33,250 nt of DNA from Bacillota bacterium (GCA_023404715.1 JAEYAR010000166.1:1-33250); one strand, 5' to 3'. Positions 1 through 8,531 are shown, counted from the stretch's first letter. Made by a program: numbers and translations. Notes: generated from the letters alone by a model not told the origin.

Positions 1-26
1 GGGCTTTGCCCCCTTTGGATTCCCCC

Positions 27-78
27 ACAACAAAACGGCGCTATGCCACCCTGCCGGGAGCATAGCGCCGTTTGTTGT
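27..78 (-). terminator. Long hairpin closing the truncated permease
   Basis: Bases 27-45 and 61-78 form an 18-bp stem with a single bulged A around a 15-base loop. Read on the minus strand the stem is followed by TTTTGTTGTGGGGG, so there is only a short T tract. It lies at the end of the minus-strand GH32-like/permease operon and the permease stub stops inside it, so it may serve as that operon's terminator. Equally it could be one end of an inserted or deleted segment. Bases 1-26 (GC-rich, with CCCC runs) hold no gene I can see. Confidence 0.5.
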
Positions 79-262
79 CAGCAGCCCGTTTCACGGTCTG
101 CGTGTAGTCTCTTGTAAACTGACCTAATGCGATCAATAAACCGTACATGGGACCATAACAAAAGACAGCAACCCAGATCAAAGCGGGGAGAAGCAGGATC
201 CACAATTGCCATGAGCGCAGCAGCTTTCGTAAAAAGGTGCGATTAAAGGCGATACGGTCCAC
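41..262 (-). pseudogene. Truncated LplB-type sugar ABC permease (N-terminal stub)
   Basis: This reading frame opens with a GTG at 262, seven bases after a strong AAGGAGG that overlaps the stop codon of the GH32-like gene, so it was the next gene of that operon. Residues 1-48 match the start of LplB-type carbohydrate permeases: a basic leader, a hydrophobic first membrane segment (LWILLLPALIWVAVFCY) and the characteristic GPMYGLLIA motif. Intact relatives, including the two complete ones in this window, run to about 310 residues. Here the similarity stops after LLIA, and some 28 unrelated residues follow before a stop inside a hairpin. The remaining membrane segments and the EAA loop are missing. 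It cannot be a working permease, so the neighbouring enzyme has lost its own transporter unless the rest lies elsewhere. Confidence 0.8.
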
Positions 263-274
263 ATGGATCCCTCC

Positions 275-1726
275 TTATTGGTTTTCCGGAATTTTCATGG
301 GAAAGATCTGCAAATTTTCTACACTTACTGTTCCGCTTTCTGCAAAGATGCCAATACAGCCTGTTTGCAGTGCGGTTGTGACAGTGCTGAAATAGATTTT
401 TCCGTTCAGACTCACCTCAAGTTCACCGCCGACATGACGAAGTAGGAAACTTACTTTGTCCATGGAAAAGCATGCCAAGCGTTGTTGAAGTACTTGATAG
501 TCAAACCAAGGCTGTCCACTATCCAAACAGCGATGACCATGTTTAACTAGACGAATCTGTCTGATTAACGGAAGAAATTCAAGAAAGTAGCCTGCGCCAT
601 CTTTGTCTATATGAAAGCAAAGGCCGCCACTAAGCCCCGATACGGTTAACTTACCGCTGAGCGTAAAGTCGCGCATATTGGATAGAAGCGCATAATAAAT
701 CTCTAGTCCTTCTTGAACGGTTATCTTGCTGCCATCTACCTGGGCTGACGCGTTTTGCATGAGCAGTTTCTTTGACCGATCGTCCCAAGAAATTGCCTGC
801 ATTGCGTATTGATTCCATGCGTGAGGCGAATGTAGTGATAGGCTTTCGTCTGCGGATTGCCAGACATCCAATACCGTCGGGACATACTTAATCATCTGTC
901 CTTTAGATATCGGAAGCCCGAAGGGGCTGGGACCATCCTCACGGGCAAATGTCCAACATGCGAAGACATCGCGTCCCTGAAAACGACCCAGCCGTCCAGC
1001 GTAATGAGACCAGGAGGGCATTAGCAGTGGATCCGATGCGGGACGAAAAGGACCATGGACGGAATCGCTTACCCAATATCGCTGCGTTTGATCTTCGATG
1101 ACAGAGGCAATGAGATAGTAAATTTTACCTATTTTATACAACTGTGGACATTCAAGATCATAAAATGCGTGAGGCTTAAAGAGCGGTGGACATACTTCCC
1201 AGCTTCGCATATCCATAGACTTCATGAGGCCAACGCAACCACGGCGCAGAAAAGGGCCGGTATTTGTTCTTGCACAGATTAGGCAGTAATAAACGCCGTC
1301 CTCAAAGAAAACCTTTGGATCGCGCCAGGATACATGATGAGGGTTTTGATCAAGTTGCTCGTAATAGCGCGGATCAGCAGAAATGCAACCAGGGAGCTTC
1401 TTCCAAGTCATCAGGTCGTCAGAAATAGCGGTCAGAATACGTTCGACACGCCCGCCTTCACGACGGCAAGTCGCGCCATAAAGCATAACATACCCAGCTC
1501 TGGTAGCAGTGACGCTCACTGTGCGTATCATATCGTCATCCCAATCGCCTGGATCACCGGAGCGGAGCGCCGGCGCTACAGCCTTCCAGGATAGCCCATC
1601 TTCAGATACAGCGTGAGCAACAAGATCACGATTTGGAATGACCAGATGAAACATGTGCAGTAGGCCGGCCTGTTCGATGATTTCAACATCGCCAATGTCG
1701 CTGTGATAGCTTCTGGGTCTGTACAT
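275..1726 (-). CDS. GH32-like five-bladed propeller glycosidase
   Basis: A predicted beta-fructosidase-type (GH32/GH43 clan) enzyme of 483 residues. I chose the ATG at 1726 because AAAAGG lies upstream; the longer frame to 1762 would start within an operator. The canonical N-terminal WMNDPNG is replaced by HSDIGD (Asp10/Asp13), a variant of GH32-like proteins in which the IGD aspartate is the likely nucleophile. The other two family hallmarks are present: WRDP at 134-137 (transition-state Asp136) and LECP at 191-194 (acid/base Glu192). About residues 330-480 look like the C-terminal beta-sandwich. There is no signal peptide, so it acts on an imported sugar. It is divergent from the LacI regulator at 1940 and has a consensus promoter with operators. 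Substrate is uncertain: a fructoside is suggested by the family only. Confidence 0.75.
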   Translation of the reverse strand: MYRPRSYHSDIGDVEIIEQAGLLHMFHLVIPNRDLVAHAVSEDGLSWKAVAPALRSGDPGDWDDDMIRTVSVTATRAGYVMLYGATCRREGGRVERILTAISDDLMTWKKLPGCISADPRYYEQLDQNPHHVSWRDPKVFFEDGVYYCLICARTNTGPFLRRGCVGLMKSMDMRSWEVCPPLFKPHAFYDLECPQLYKIGKIYYLIASVIEDQTQRYWVSDSVHGPFRPASDPLLMPSWSHYAGRLGRFQGRDVFACWTFAREDGPSPFGLPISKGQMIKYVPTVLDVWQSADESLSLHSPHAWNQYAMQAISWDDRSKKLLMQNASAQVDGSKITVQEGLEIYYALLSNMRDFTLSGKLTVSGLSGGLCFHIDKDGAGYFLEFLPLIRQIRLVKHGHRCLDSGQPWFDYQVLQQRLACFSMDKVSFLLRHVGGELEVSLNGKIYFSTVTTALQTGCIGIFAESGTVSVENLQIFPMKIPENQ

Positions 1727-1745
1727 GGAGATAACCATCCTTTTA

Positions 1746-1776
1746 AATGTTATCGATAACATTTTTATCGAAATAA
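1746..1776 (-). promoter_or_regulatory. Two LacI-type operators before the GH32-like gene
   Basis: Bases 1746-1763 form a perfect 18-bp palindrome, AATGTTATCGATAACATT. A second, degenerate copy (TTTATCGAAATAA) is centred 15 bp away at 1769-1770. Both lie downstream of the minus-strand promoter at 1808-1836, in the leader of the GH32-like gene, where a bound repressor would block elongation. The central CG and TTATCGATAA core are typical of LacI-family operators. Confidence 0.75.
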
Positions 1777-1807
1777 AAAAGAAAAAATGTTAACGTCTAC
1801 AATTCGG

Positions 1808-1836
1808 ATTATAAGCAAAATGCGATTAAATGTCAA
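1808..1836 (-). promoter_or_regulatory. Consensus sigma-70 promoter of the GH32-like operon
   Basis: On the minus strand TTGACA (1836-1831) is followed after exactly 17 bases by TATAAT (1813-1808). Both hexamers are perfect, so the basal strength should be high. Control then depends on the operators at 1746-1776. Confidence 0.85.
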
Positions 1837-1876
1837 GGGGAAATCGTAAATATTTTATGGTTATTTTGACGAATGA

Positions 1877-1920
1877 TTGCGATTTTCGATAACCTATGAT
1901 AAAATGCGGTTATCGATTAC
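1877..1920 (+). promoter_or_regulatory. Autoregulated promoter of the LacI regulator
   Basis: TTGCGA (1877-1882) and TAAAAT (1900-1905) are spaced by 17 bases. Two copies of the same half-palindromic motif seen before the GH32-like gene lie here: TTTTCGATAACC, centred at 1887-1888 in the spacer, and GGTTATCGATTAC, centred at 1914-1915 just after the -10. Their position predicts autorepression. Confidence 0.6.
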
Positions 1921-1939
1921 ATTGAGAGGGAAGAATGAA

Positions 1940-2932
1940 ATGGCTACGAGTAAAGATGTGGCGCAACGGGCGGGCGTTTCCACGGCGACGGTAACACGGG
2001 CCTTTGATAGCAGAAGCACTATTCGAGAGTCAACGCGTGAGCGCATTTTGCAGGTCGCACGCGAAATGCAATATACCCCCAATCTGGCCGCGCGAAGCCT
2101 AAAGCAGCAAAGAACACATACGATAGGCATTACGCTAAAGGATGCGGATAATCCCTTTTATATGCAGGTGGCAAAACGTCTGGAACAGCGACTTTTAGCT
2201 CAAAATTATCGTGCGCTGCTGTCGTTTGCAGATTCTAACACCTTAGATGAGTCGAAATGCCTTGAAGTGATGTTTGGATCTCGCGTTGATGGCGTCATCT
2301 TCTCGCCTGAGACTACGACATGCGCATCGCTGGTAACGGCGATGCAGGCCCAGAACATCCGTTTTTTGCAGATTTTTAAACATGCTTTTTCTGATCTGGA
2401 TGCATTGTGTATTGAAAACGAACAGGGTATGTTCATGGCAACACAGTATCTTCTCGACTTAGGACATCGGCGCATTTTGTTCATTAGCGATGGCTATGAT
2501 GACCGCGTAGAGGGATTCTGGCGTGCGATAGATGAACGTAGATTATCACGAAAGTCCTGCTCAGAGCTTGCGATAGGGAGAGACGATGCAGAAGGAACCG
2601 CACGCCTACGTGCTGAGATGGATCGTGCTCGTCCAACGGCAATGATTTGCGTCGCCAATCGTGCCAGTACGGTAGCATTTCGTCTATTGTGGGATATGGG
2701 GCTACACATTCCTGAGGATATGAGCTTAATTATTAACGATGATTTGCAGTGGTGCCAGATGTTGGGGATCACGGCAATTGCACATCCGTATGACGAGATA
2801 GCGCAGTGTGCCGTCGGACTGTTACTAAAAAGGCTGCAAGATCCCCTTGACATGCAGGCAGCGCAGACAACATGGATTAAGCCATTGCTAATCAGGAGAA
2901 AGTCGGTACGGCGGATTATAGCGGACGAATAA
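1940..2932 (+). CDS. LacI-family transcriptional regulator
   Basis: A 330-residue LacI/GalR repressor. The start is ATG 1940 (MATSKDVAQRAGVS), preceded by GAGAGGGAAG; an ATG at 1877 is in frame but lies within the promoter. Residues 1-50 form the helix-turn-helix (DVAQRAGVSTATVTRAF) and the hinge helix includes LAARSLKQ. A periplasmic-binding-protein-like effector domain follows to the end, about the usual length. It is divergent from the GH32-like gene, and the intergenic space carries four related TATCGATA-type motifs, so this protein very probably represses both. The effector is unknown, probably the sugar released or taken in by that operon. The locus is more AT-rich than the adjacent uvrA. 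Confidence 0.9.
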   Translation: MATSKDVAQRAGVSTATVTRAFDSRSTIRESTRERILQVAREMQYTPNLAARSLKQQRTHTIGITLKDADNPFYMQVAKRLEQRLLAQNYRALLSFADSNTLDESKCLEVMFGSRVDGVIFSPETTTCASLVTAMQAQNIRFLQIFKHAFSDLDALCIENEQGMFMATQYLLDLGHRRILFISDGYDDRVEGFWRAIDERRLSRKSCSELAIGRDDAEGTARLRAEMDRARPTAMICVANRASTVAFRLLWDMGLHIPEDMSLIINDDLQWCQMLGITAIAHPYDEIAQCAVGLLLKRLQDPLDMQAAQTTWIKPLLIRRKSVRRIIADE

Positions 2933-2984
2933 AACAGGCAGGCAGGCTACAAGTTGCTATGCAACGTAGTCTGCCTGCCTGTTT
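2930..2984. terminator. Bidirectional terminator between lacI and uvrA
   Basis: Bases 2932-2957 pair with 2961-2984 in an almost continuous stem of more than 20 bp with a three-base loop and two unpaired As. It starts at the LacI stop codon and overlaps the uvrA stop codon (2983-2985). A-rich and T-rich flanks on either side allow termination of both convergent transcripts. Confidence 0.8.
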
Positions 2985-5838
2985 ATTCGTACTTCCCGTT
3001 TTCAAGCGCGCGCTTGAGGAACTGGCCGGTGTAGCTTTTCTTGCACTTGGCGACCTGCTCGGGCGTGCCGGTGACGACGATCTGCCCGCCGCGATCGCCG
3101 CCCTCCGGGCCCAGATCAATCACGTAATCGCAGGCCTTGATGACGTCCAGATTATGCTCGATGACGAGCACGGTATTGCCTGCGTCCGCCAGACGGGAGA
3201 GCACCTGCACAAGCCGGTCGCAGTCGGCCATGTGCAGGCCGGTCGTGGGCTCGTCGAGCACATAGAGCGTCTTACCCGTGGAGGCGCGGGATAGCTCCGT
3301 CGCCAGCTTGATGCGCTGCGCCTCGCCGCCGGAGAGCGTGGTGGACGGCTGCCCCAGCTTGATGTAGCCCAGGCCCACGTCGTAGAGCGTCTGCAGCTTG
3401 CGCAGGATCTTCTGGTGGTTTTCAAAGTAACCCAGCGCTTCCTCGACGGTCATTTCGAGCACGTCGTAAATATTTTTCCCTTTATAGGTCACCTCAAGCG
3501 TCTCGCGGTTATAGCGCTTGCCTTTGCAGACCTCGCAGGGCACGTATAGATCCGCCAGGAAGCTCATGTCGATCTTGATGATGCCGTCGCCGGAGCAGGC
3601 CTCGCAACGCCCGCCCTTGACGTTAAAGGAGAAGCGGTTTTCCTTATAGCCGCGCTCCTTGGCGTCGGGCGTCTGTGCAAAGACCTTACGGATGAGGTCG
3701 AAGAGCCCCGTGTACGTAGCGGGGTTAGAGCGCGGCGTGCGGCCGATGGGCGATTGGTCGATGTCGATGACCTTGTCCAGAATGGGCTTACCTTCCGGGG
3801 GAAAGAGGCCTTCGATGGCGTCGTGATCGCCCGGACGGGTCTTTGCGCGGTTGAGATCGTGCGCGAGGGACTTATAGACGATCTCGTTGACGAGCGAGGA
3901 TTTGCCGCTGCCGGATACGCCCGTCACCACGCACATGACGCCCAGCGGGATCTCTACGTCGATATCCTTGAGGTTGTGCGCCCGCGCGCCGCGCACGGTA
4001 ATAAAGCCCGACGGCGCGCGCCGTTTTTTAGGGATGGGAATGTAACGCTTACCGGAGAGGTACAGACCGGTGATGGATTCGGGGTTTGCCTTGATCTCCT
4101 CGACCGTGCCCTGGGCGATCAGCTGGCCGCCGTGCGCGCCCGCTCCGGGACCGATGTCCACGATCTCATCCGCCGCGTACATGGTGTCTTCGTCGTGCTC
4201 GACGACGACGAGCGTGTTGCCCAGGTCGCGCAGGTTCTTGAGCGTAGCGAGCAGGCGGTCGTTGTCGCGCTGATGCAGGCCGATGGAGGGCTCGTCCAGG
4301 ATGTAGAGGACGCCCACCAGGCTGGAGCCGATCTGTGTCGCCAGGCGGATGCGCTGCGCCTCGCCGCCGGAGAGCGTACAGGCGGAACGCGAGAGCGTCA
4401 GGTACTCGAGCCCGACATCCGCCAGGAAGCCCAGGCGCGAGCCGATCTCCTTGAGCACCTGCTGCGCGATCATCCGCTCCTTTTCGGAGAGCTCCAGGGC
4501 TTCAAAGAAGCGCTTTGCCTGCAGGACCGACATTTCGGAAATGAGCGCGATGTTCTTGCCCCCGATCGTGACGGCCAGCGCTTCGCGCTTGAGGCGCTTG
4601 CCCTTGCAGGTGGGGCACGGCGTCTCGGTCATAAGCTCTTCATAGGCTTCCTTGGCGCCGTCGCTGCTCGTCTCGCGGTAGCGCCGCTCGAGGGTGGTGA
4701 TAATGCCCTCGAAGGGCGCCATGAAGCTGCCGCTGCCCTGCGCGCGGCTATACTCGATTTTGATCTTTTCGCCCTTGGTGCCGTAGAGCAGGATGTCGAT
4801 GATATCCGCCGGAAGGTCCCGCAGCGGCGTCTCCAGCGAGAAGCCATAGTGTTTGGAGAGCGCCCCGAAGAACATGTTCGCCTGTGAGGAGGGATCGTTC
4901 GTGGCCCAGCCGACGGCCTGAATGGGGTTCTCGCTCAGGCTCTTGGACCAATCGGGGATCACGAGCTGGGGGTCGACCTTCATGAGCGATCCCAGGCCCG
5001 TGCAGGTGGGGCATGCGCCAAAGGGGCTGTTGAAGGAGAAAAGCCTGGGCGCAAGCTCCTCGATGCTGACGTTACAATCCGCGCAGGCGTAGTTTTGAGA
5101 GAAGAGCAGCTCGCGCTCGCCCGGGCCGATGTCCACCACCGCAAGGCCCCCGGACTGCTGCAGCGCGGTTTCCAACGAATCGGTCAGTCGGGAGGACATG
5201 CCTTCCTTGACGGAGATGCGGTCCACAACGACCTCGATCGTATGCTTCTTTTGCTTGGTGAGCTGCGGCACGTCGCCCACGTCGTACGTCTCGCCGTCTA
5301 CGCGCACGCGGACGAAGCCCTGCTTGGCGATATCCTCGAAGAGCTTTTGATATTCGCCCTTGCGCCCGCGCACGAGCGGGGAGAGGATCTGGATGCGCGT
5401 GCGCTCGGGCAGCGCCTCGATTTGATCGACCATTTGGTCGACCGTCTGCTGCTTGATAATCTTGCCGCAGACCGGACAGTGCGGGATGCCGATGCGCGCG
5501 TAGAGCAGGCGCAGGTAGTCGTGGATCTCGGTGACCGTGCCGACGGTGGAACGCGGGTTGCGGCTGGTCGTCTTCTGATCGATCGAGATCGCGGGGGAGA
5601 GGCCGTCGATGTAGTCGACGTCGGGCTTTTCCATCTGGCCCAGGAACATGCGGGCGTAGGAGGAAAGGGATTCGACGTAGCGGCGCTGGCCCTCGGCGTA
5701 GAGCGTATCGAACGCGAGGGAAGACTTGCCGCTGCCGGAAAGGCCCGTAAAGACCACCAGCTTGTCGCGCGGGATGGTCAGGTCGATATTTTGCAGGTTG
5801 TGCTCGCGGGCGCCCTTGATGATGATATGGTCTTGCAC
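2983..5838 (-). CDS. uvrA: Excinuclease ABC subunit UvrA
   Basis: UvrA, the damage-recognition ATPase of nucleotide excision repair, 951 residues, full length. I prefer the GTG at 5838 (seven bases after GGAGG) to the ATG at 5856, because family members begin with a sequence like QDHIIIKGAREHNL. Visible parts are the first Walker A (GLSGSGKSS, about 32-40), CPVC of the first zinc site, the signature LSGGEAQRIRLA with LDEPSIGLHQRD, the second Walker A (GVSGSGKSS), the second zinc module (CEAC then CEVC) and the second signature LSGGEAQRIKLA with LDEPTTGLH. It works with UvrB, encoded about 7 kb upstream on the same strand rather than immediately adjacent. It has its own promoter with a LexA-like box at 5897-5908. 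Confidence 0.98.
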   Translation of the reverse strand: MQDHIIIKGAREHNLQNIDLTIPRDKLVVFTGLSGSGKSSLAFDTLYAEGQRRYVESLSSYARMFLGQMEKPDVDYIDGLSPAISIDQKTTSRNPRSTVGTVTEIHDYLRLLYARIGIPHCPVCGKIIKQQTVDQMVDQIEALPERTRIQILSPLVRGRKGEYQKLFEDIAKQGFVRVRVDGETYDVGDVPQLTKQKKHTIEVVVDRISVKEGMSSRLTDSLETALQQSGGLAVVDIGPGERELLFSQNYACADCNVSIEELAPRLFSFNSPFGACPTCTGLGSLMKVDPQLVIPDWSKSLSENPIQAVGWATNDPSSQANMFFGALSKHYGFSLETPLRDLPADIIDILLYGTKGEKIKIEYSRAQGSGSFMAPFEGIITTLERRYRETSSDGAKEAYEELMTETPCPTCKGKRLKREALAVTIGGKNIALISEMSVLQAKRFFEALELSEKERMIAQQVLKEIGSRLGFLADVGLEYLTLSRSACTLSGGEAQRIRLATQIGSSLVGVLYILDEPSIGLHQRDNDRLLATLKNLRDLGNTLVVVEHDEDTMYAADEIVDIGPGAGAHGGQLIAQGTVEEIKANPESITGLYLSGKRYIPIPKKRRAPSGFITVRGARAHNLKDIDVEIPLGVMCVVTGVSGSGKSSLVNEIVYKSLAHDLNRAKTRPGDHDAIEGLFPPEGKPILDKVIDIDQSPIGRTPRSNPATYTGLFDLIRKVFAQTPDAKERGYKENRFSFNVKGGRCEACSGDGIIKIDMSFLADLYVPCEVCKGKRYNRETLEVTYKGKNIYDVLEMTVEEALGYFENHQKILRKLQTLYDVGLGYIKLGQPSTTLSGGEAQRIKLATELSRASTGKTLYVLDEPTTGLHMADCDRLVQVLSRLADAGNTVLVIEHNLDVIKACDYVIDLGPEGGDRGGQIVVTGTPEQVAKCKKSYTGQFLKRALENGKYE

Positions 5839-5873
5839 GGAAGAACCTCCACACATAATTCGATGATGGGGTC

Positions 5874-5908
5874 ATTATAGCACAATTTTAAAATGAGAAC
5901 AAGTGTTT
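5874..5908 (-). promoter_or_regulatory. uvrA promoter with LexA-like box
   Basis: On the minus strand TTGTTC (5902-5897) and a perfect TATAAT (5879-5874) are 17 bases apart. GAACAAGTGTTT at 5897-5908 fits the Bacillota SOS-box core (GAAC-N4-GTTY) and overlaps the -35. Repression by LexA is therefore likely, though the box is weaker than the one before uvrB. No terminator is visible between the LacI gene at 5912 and this promoter, so read-through from that gene may add to uvrA expression. Confidence 0.65.
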
Positions 5909-5911
5909 TTA

Positions 5912-6907
5912 TCAAACTCTTAACGCACGTACGCTGCCGCGCAAGTTGAGCTGAGGCGAATAGATTGTCTTTACGCGGCGGCCCAGGGTATCGGCTATGC
6001 GTTTGAGCAGCGTATCGGCCGCCGCGCGCCCCATGATCTGCGGTTCGCAGCTGACGGTGGTGAGGTTCAGGCCATCCTCCGACACCAGGGGGGAGTCGTC
6101 GAAGCAGATGATGCTGATCTCTTCAGGGATGCGTTTCCCTAGCTTAAGCAGCTGATGCACCGCGCCTGCGGCCATATAGTTGTTGCCAATATAGGCAGCC
6201 GTATACGCATGCTCCGAAAGCCAGAAGGCAAACTGTTTCCCGCACTCGCGGGACAGGTCGCCAAACACGACATCCTCTTGCGAAAAGGGCACGTCGTTGT
6301 CGTACATGGCTTCGGAAAAGCCGCGCAACCGGTCTTCCGGTGCGGCGGAATTGCGCGGTCCGGCCAGATGCGCGATTTTTCTGTGCCCGTTTTCGAGCAG
6401 ATGCTGCGCGGCCAGATAGCCGCCGCGGTAATTATCGATGCGCACGACGTCCAGGTCGAGCGAGCGGATGTAGCGATTAACGAGCACGACAGGGATTCGC
6501 GCGGTCTGCAAAAAGGAAACCAGCTCCCTCGTCTCGACGGCCGTAATCATGATGATGCCTGCATAGCCGTTCTCCTCCGCAGTCGTGATACAGTTCATTT
6601 CTCGTTCGGAATCAAAACGGCTGAGGCAAAGCGACATGAAGTAACCGTTCTCTTCGAGGACGTCGTAAAGGCCGATGACGATGTTAGCAAAAAATTCTTT
6701 GGCGATATCACCGACCACGACGAGCACCATTTTTGATATCAGGCCCTTGCCCAAAAAGAGCGCGTCGCTGTTGCTGATCCCCAGCTCTTGCATAGCGTTG
6801 CGTATGCGCTGCATCGTCTCCGGGCGTACCTTAGCGCTGTGTGTCAACGCCCTGGAGACGGTGGCGAAGGATACCCCCGCTCTTTCAGCGATCAATTTTT
6901 GCTTCAA
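5912..6907 (-). CDS. LacI-family transcriptional regulator
   Basis: A LacI/GalR-type repressor of 331 residues. It starts at a TTG (6907) eight bases after AGGAGG; no ATG is available at the right place. The helix-turn-helix is KLIAERAGVSFATVSRAL at residues 4-21; a short hinge and then the sugar-binding-like effector domain (VVVGDIAKEFFANIVIGL onward) follow. It is divergent from the propeller/aldolase/ABC cluster at 7095-12936 and very likely controls it and itself. The weak TTG start would keep its level low. It runs towards uvrA with only about 35 bases to the uvrA promoter. The effector is unknown. Confidence 0.9.
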   Translation of the reverse strand: MKQKLIAERAGVSFATVSRALTHSAKVRPETMQRIRNAMQELGISNSDALFLGKGLISKMVLVVVGDIAKEFFANIVIGLYDVLEENGYFMSLCLSRFDSEREMNCITTAEENGYAGIIMITAVETRELVSFLQTARIPVVLVNRYIRSLDLDVVRIDNYRGGYLAAQHLLENGHRKIAHLAGPRNSAAPEDRLRGFSEAMYDNDVPFSQEDVVFGDLSRECGKQFAFWLSEHAYTAAYIGNNYMAAGAVHQLLKLGKRIPEEISIICFDDSPLVSEDGLNLTTVSCEPQIMGRAAADTLLKRIADTLGRRVKTIYSPQLNLRGSVRALRV

Positions 6908-6936
6908 GCTGACCCCTCCTATACATCCTTTTCTGC

Positions 6937-7032
6937 ATTATAAAACGTCATTTTCAAACGCGCAAATTGTTTTCATGAAAATTTTGAAATTGATGAAATT
7001 GGATTGAGACGAAGCCGGCAAAAAATTATAAT
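6937..7032. promoter_or_regulatory. Divergent promoters and candidate operator
   Basis: Minus strand, for the regulator: TTGCGC (6965-6960), 17 bases, TATAAT (6942-6937). Plus strand, for the catabolic operon: TTGAGA (7004-7009), 17 bases, TATAAT (7027-7032). Between them lies a perfect 12-bp palindrome TTTTCATGAAAA (6970-6981), followed by two further TGAAATT repeats; this is the best operator candidate for the LacI protein at 5912. It lacks the central CG usual in this family, so the assignment is tentative. Confidence 0.65.
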
Positions 7033-7094
7033 GAACTCGCCGCTAATTGGAAAAGCGGGGCTTATGAAAATGAATCGTAAGGGAGGCGATGGAT

Positions 7095-8531
7095 ATGGAT
7101 TATGCTATCGGAAATCGCAGAGAGCTGTTCGTCGACGACGCATTGTTGGACATCGGACGGACGAGCGCGCGAGAGACGCTGCATCGTCCGCACAGACGCG
7201 AATGCGTGATGACGAACGACGCGCCGTGGGAGGCCGACGGGTGGGTGTATTACACCGTACTGCAGGACGACGAAATATTCCGAATGTACTACCTGTGCAT
7301 GCCGATGTACAACCGTGCGCACACGCGGCATGATCCGCCGTTTCATCATATCTGCTATGCGCAAAGCATGGACGGCATTCATTGGGAAAAGCCGGATTTG
7401 GGGATCTGCTCTTACAATGGAGATGTGCATAACAACATCGTCGCCATCACGGACACGATGGACGCCTTCCATGTTTTCCTCGACCGCAGCCCCTCTTGCC
7501 GGGCGGAGGAACGTTATAAGGCCGTGTATACCCGCCCTGGCCACGAGCTGTGGTGCATGACTAGCGCCGACGGCATTCACTTTCGGGCGGGATGGCTGCT
7601 GGCCGGCAGGGGGAGCTTCGATTCCCACAATACGGCGTTCTGGGACGAGCGCATCGGCCGGTACGTATGCTATGCGCGCGATTTCCATAAGGGGGCGGAG
7701 GGAGCGCCGGTTCGCGATATCAGGCGGATGGAGTCTGCGGACTTTCGGATTTGGTCCAGGCCCGAGCGCATCACGTACGGCGACTCCCCATACGACTTTC
7801 AGATGTATACAAACGGCATTCAGCCGTACTTTCGCGCGCCGCACCTGTACGTCGCCTTCCCTGCGCGCTATGTGGAGCGCAAGGCGTGGAGCCCCAACTA
7901 TGACCGGCTTTGCGGTGCGGCGCATCGCAGATGGCGGATGCAGTTCCATCCGCGCTACGGCCTGGCGGTCACGGACGGGCTGTTCATGTCCTCGCGGGAT
8001 GGCCGGGATTTCCGGCGCTGGAATGAGGCGTTCCTGCGTCCGGGTCCGGAGAGCGAGAAGCGTTGGGTGTACGGCGATGGGTATGCGGCGTACGGTCTGC
8101 TGGCAACCTCCGGCCAATGCCCGGGCGAGGACCGGGAGATTTCGCTGTTCGCCAGCGCCAACGATTGGTCGGACACGCCTGTGCAGCTATACCGCTATAC
8201 GCTGCGGATGGACGGGTTTGTCAGCCGCGGCGCGCTTTACGAGGGCGGCGAAGTCGTCACAAAGCCGTTGACGTTTGCAGGCGACCGTCTTTTCGTAAAC
8301 CTGGCGACGTCGGCGGCGGGCTGCGTGCGCGTTTATCTGGAGGACGAGCGCGGGAATCCGCTCGAGGGCTACGACAGCGGTGCGCTTTTTGGCGATGCGG
8401 TCGACCGGCCTGTCGATTTTGAAAGGCCCGTCGCCGCGCTGCAGGGTAGACCGGTAAAGCTGCGCTTTGTCCTGCGGGATGCGGAGATTTACGCCTTTCA
8501 ATTCGGATACGAGAAGGAGCGGGACAGATGA
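7095..8531 (+). CDS. Beta-propeller protein, predicted glycosidase-like
   Basis: 478 residues, no signal peptide. The ATG at 7095 is eight bases from GGGAGG, a better fit than the ATG at 7089, which is only two bases away. The start (IGNRRELFVDDALL) is typical of a family of uncharacterised proteins, common in Planctomycetes, Lentisphaerae and gut Clostridia, predicted to be five-bladed propellers related to GH32/GH43 or sialidases. Blade-like repeats of the form SMDGIHW, SADGIHF and SRDGRDF recur, with SFDSHNTAFWDE near the middle. The last 100 residues form a beta-sandwich-like tail. It overlaps the aldolase gene by four bases. Which residues are catalytic, and the substrate, cannot be read off; linkage with a 2-oxo-acid aldolase suggests uronate or aldonate material. 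Confidence 0.65.
   Translation: MDYAIGNRRELFVDDALLDIGRTSARETLHRPHRRECVMTNDAPWEADGWVYYTVLQDDEIFRMYYLCMPMYNRAHTRHDPPFHHICYAQSMDGIHWEKPDLGICSYNGDVHNNIVAITDTMDAFHVFLDRSPSCRAEERYKAVYTRPGHELWCMTSADGIHFRAGWLLAGRGSFDSHNTAFWDERIGRYVCYARDFHKGAEGAPVRDIRRMESADFRIWSRPERITYGDSPYDFQMYTNGIQPYFRAPHLYVAFPARYVERKAWSPNYDRLCGAAHRRWRMQFHPRYGLAVTDGLFMSSRDGRDFRRWNEAFLRPGPESEKRWVYGDGYAAYGLLATSGQCPGEDREISLFASANDWSDTPVQLYRYTLRMDGFVSRGALYEGGEVVTKPLTFAGDRLFVNLATSAAGCVRVYLEDERGNPLEGYDSGALFGDAVDRPVDFERPVAALQGRPVKLRFVLRDAEIYAFQFGYEKERDR

Noticed and set aside
3754..4887. 377-codon open frame on the plus strand opposite uvrA
   Set aside because: It lies wholly within a complete uvrA, is arginine/aspartate-biased and has no family motif; it is a shadow of GC-rich coding DNA.
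7062..8117. 351-codon minus-strand frame opposite the propeller gene
   Set aside because: No recognisable domain, no ribosome site, and completely covered by a gene with family features.
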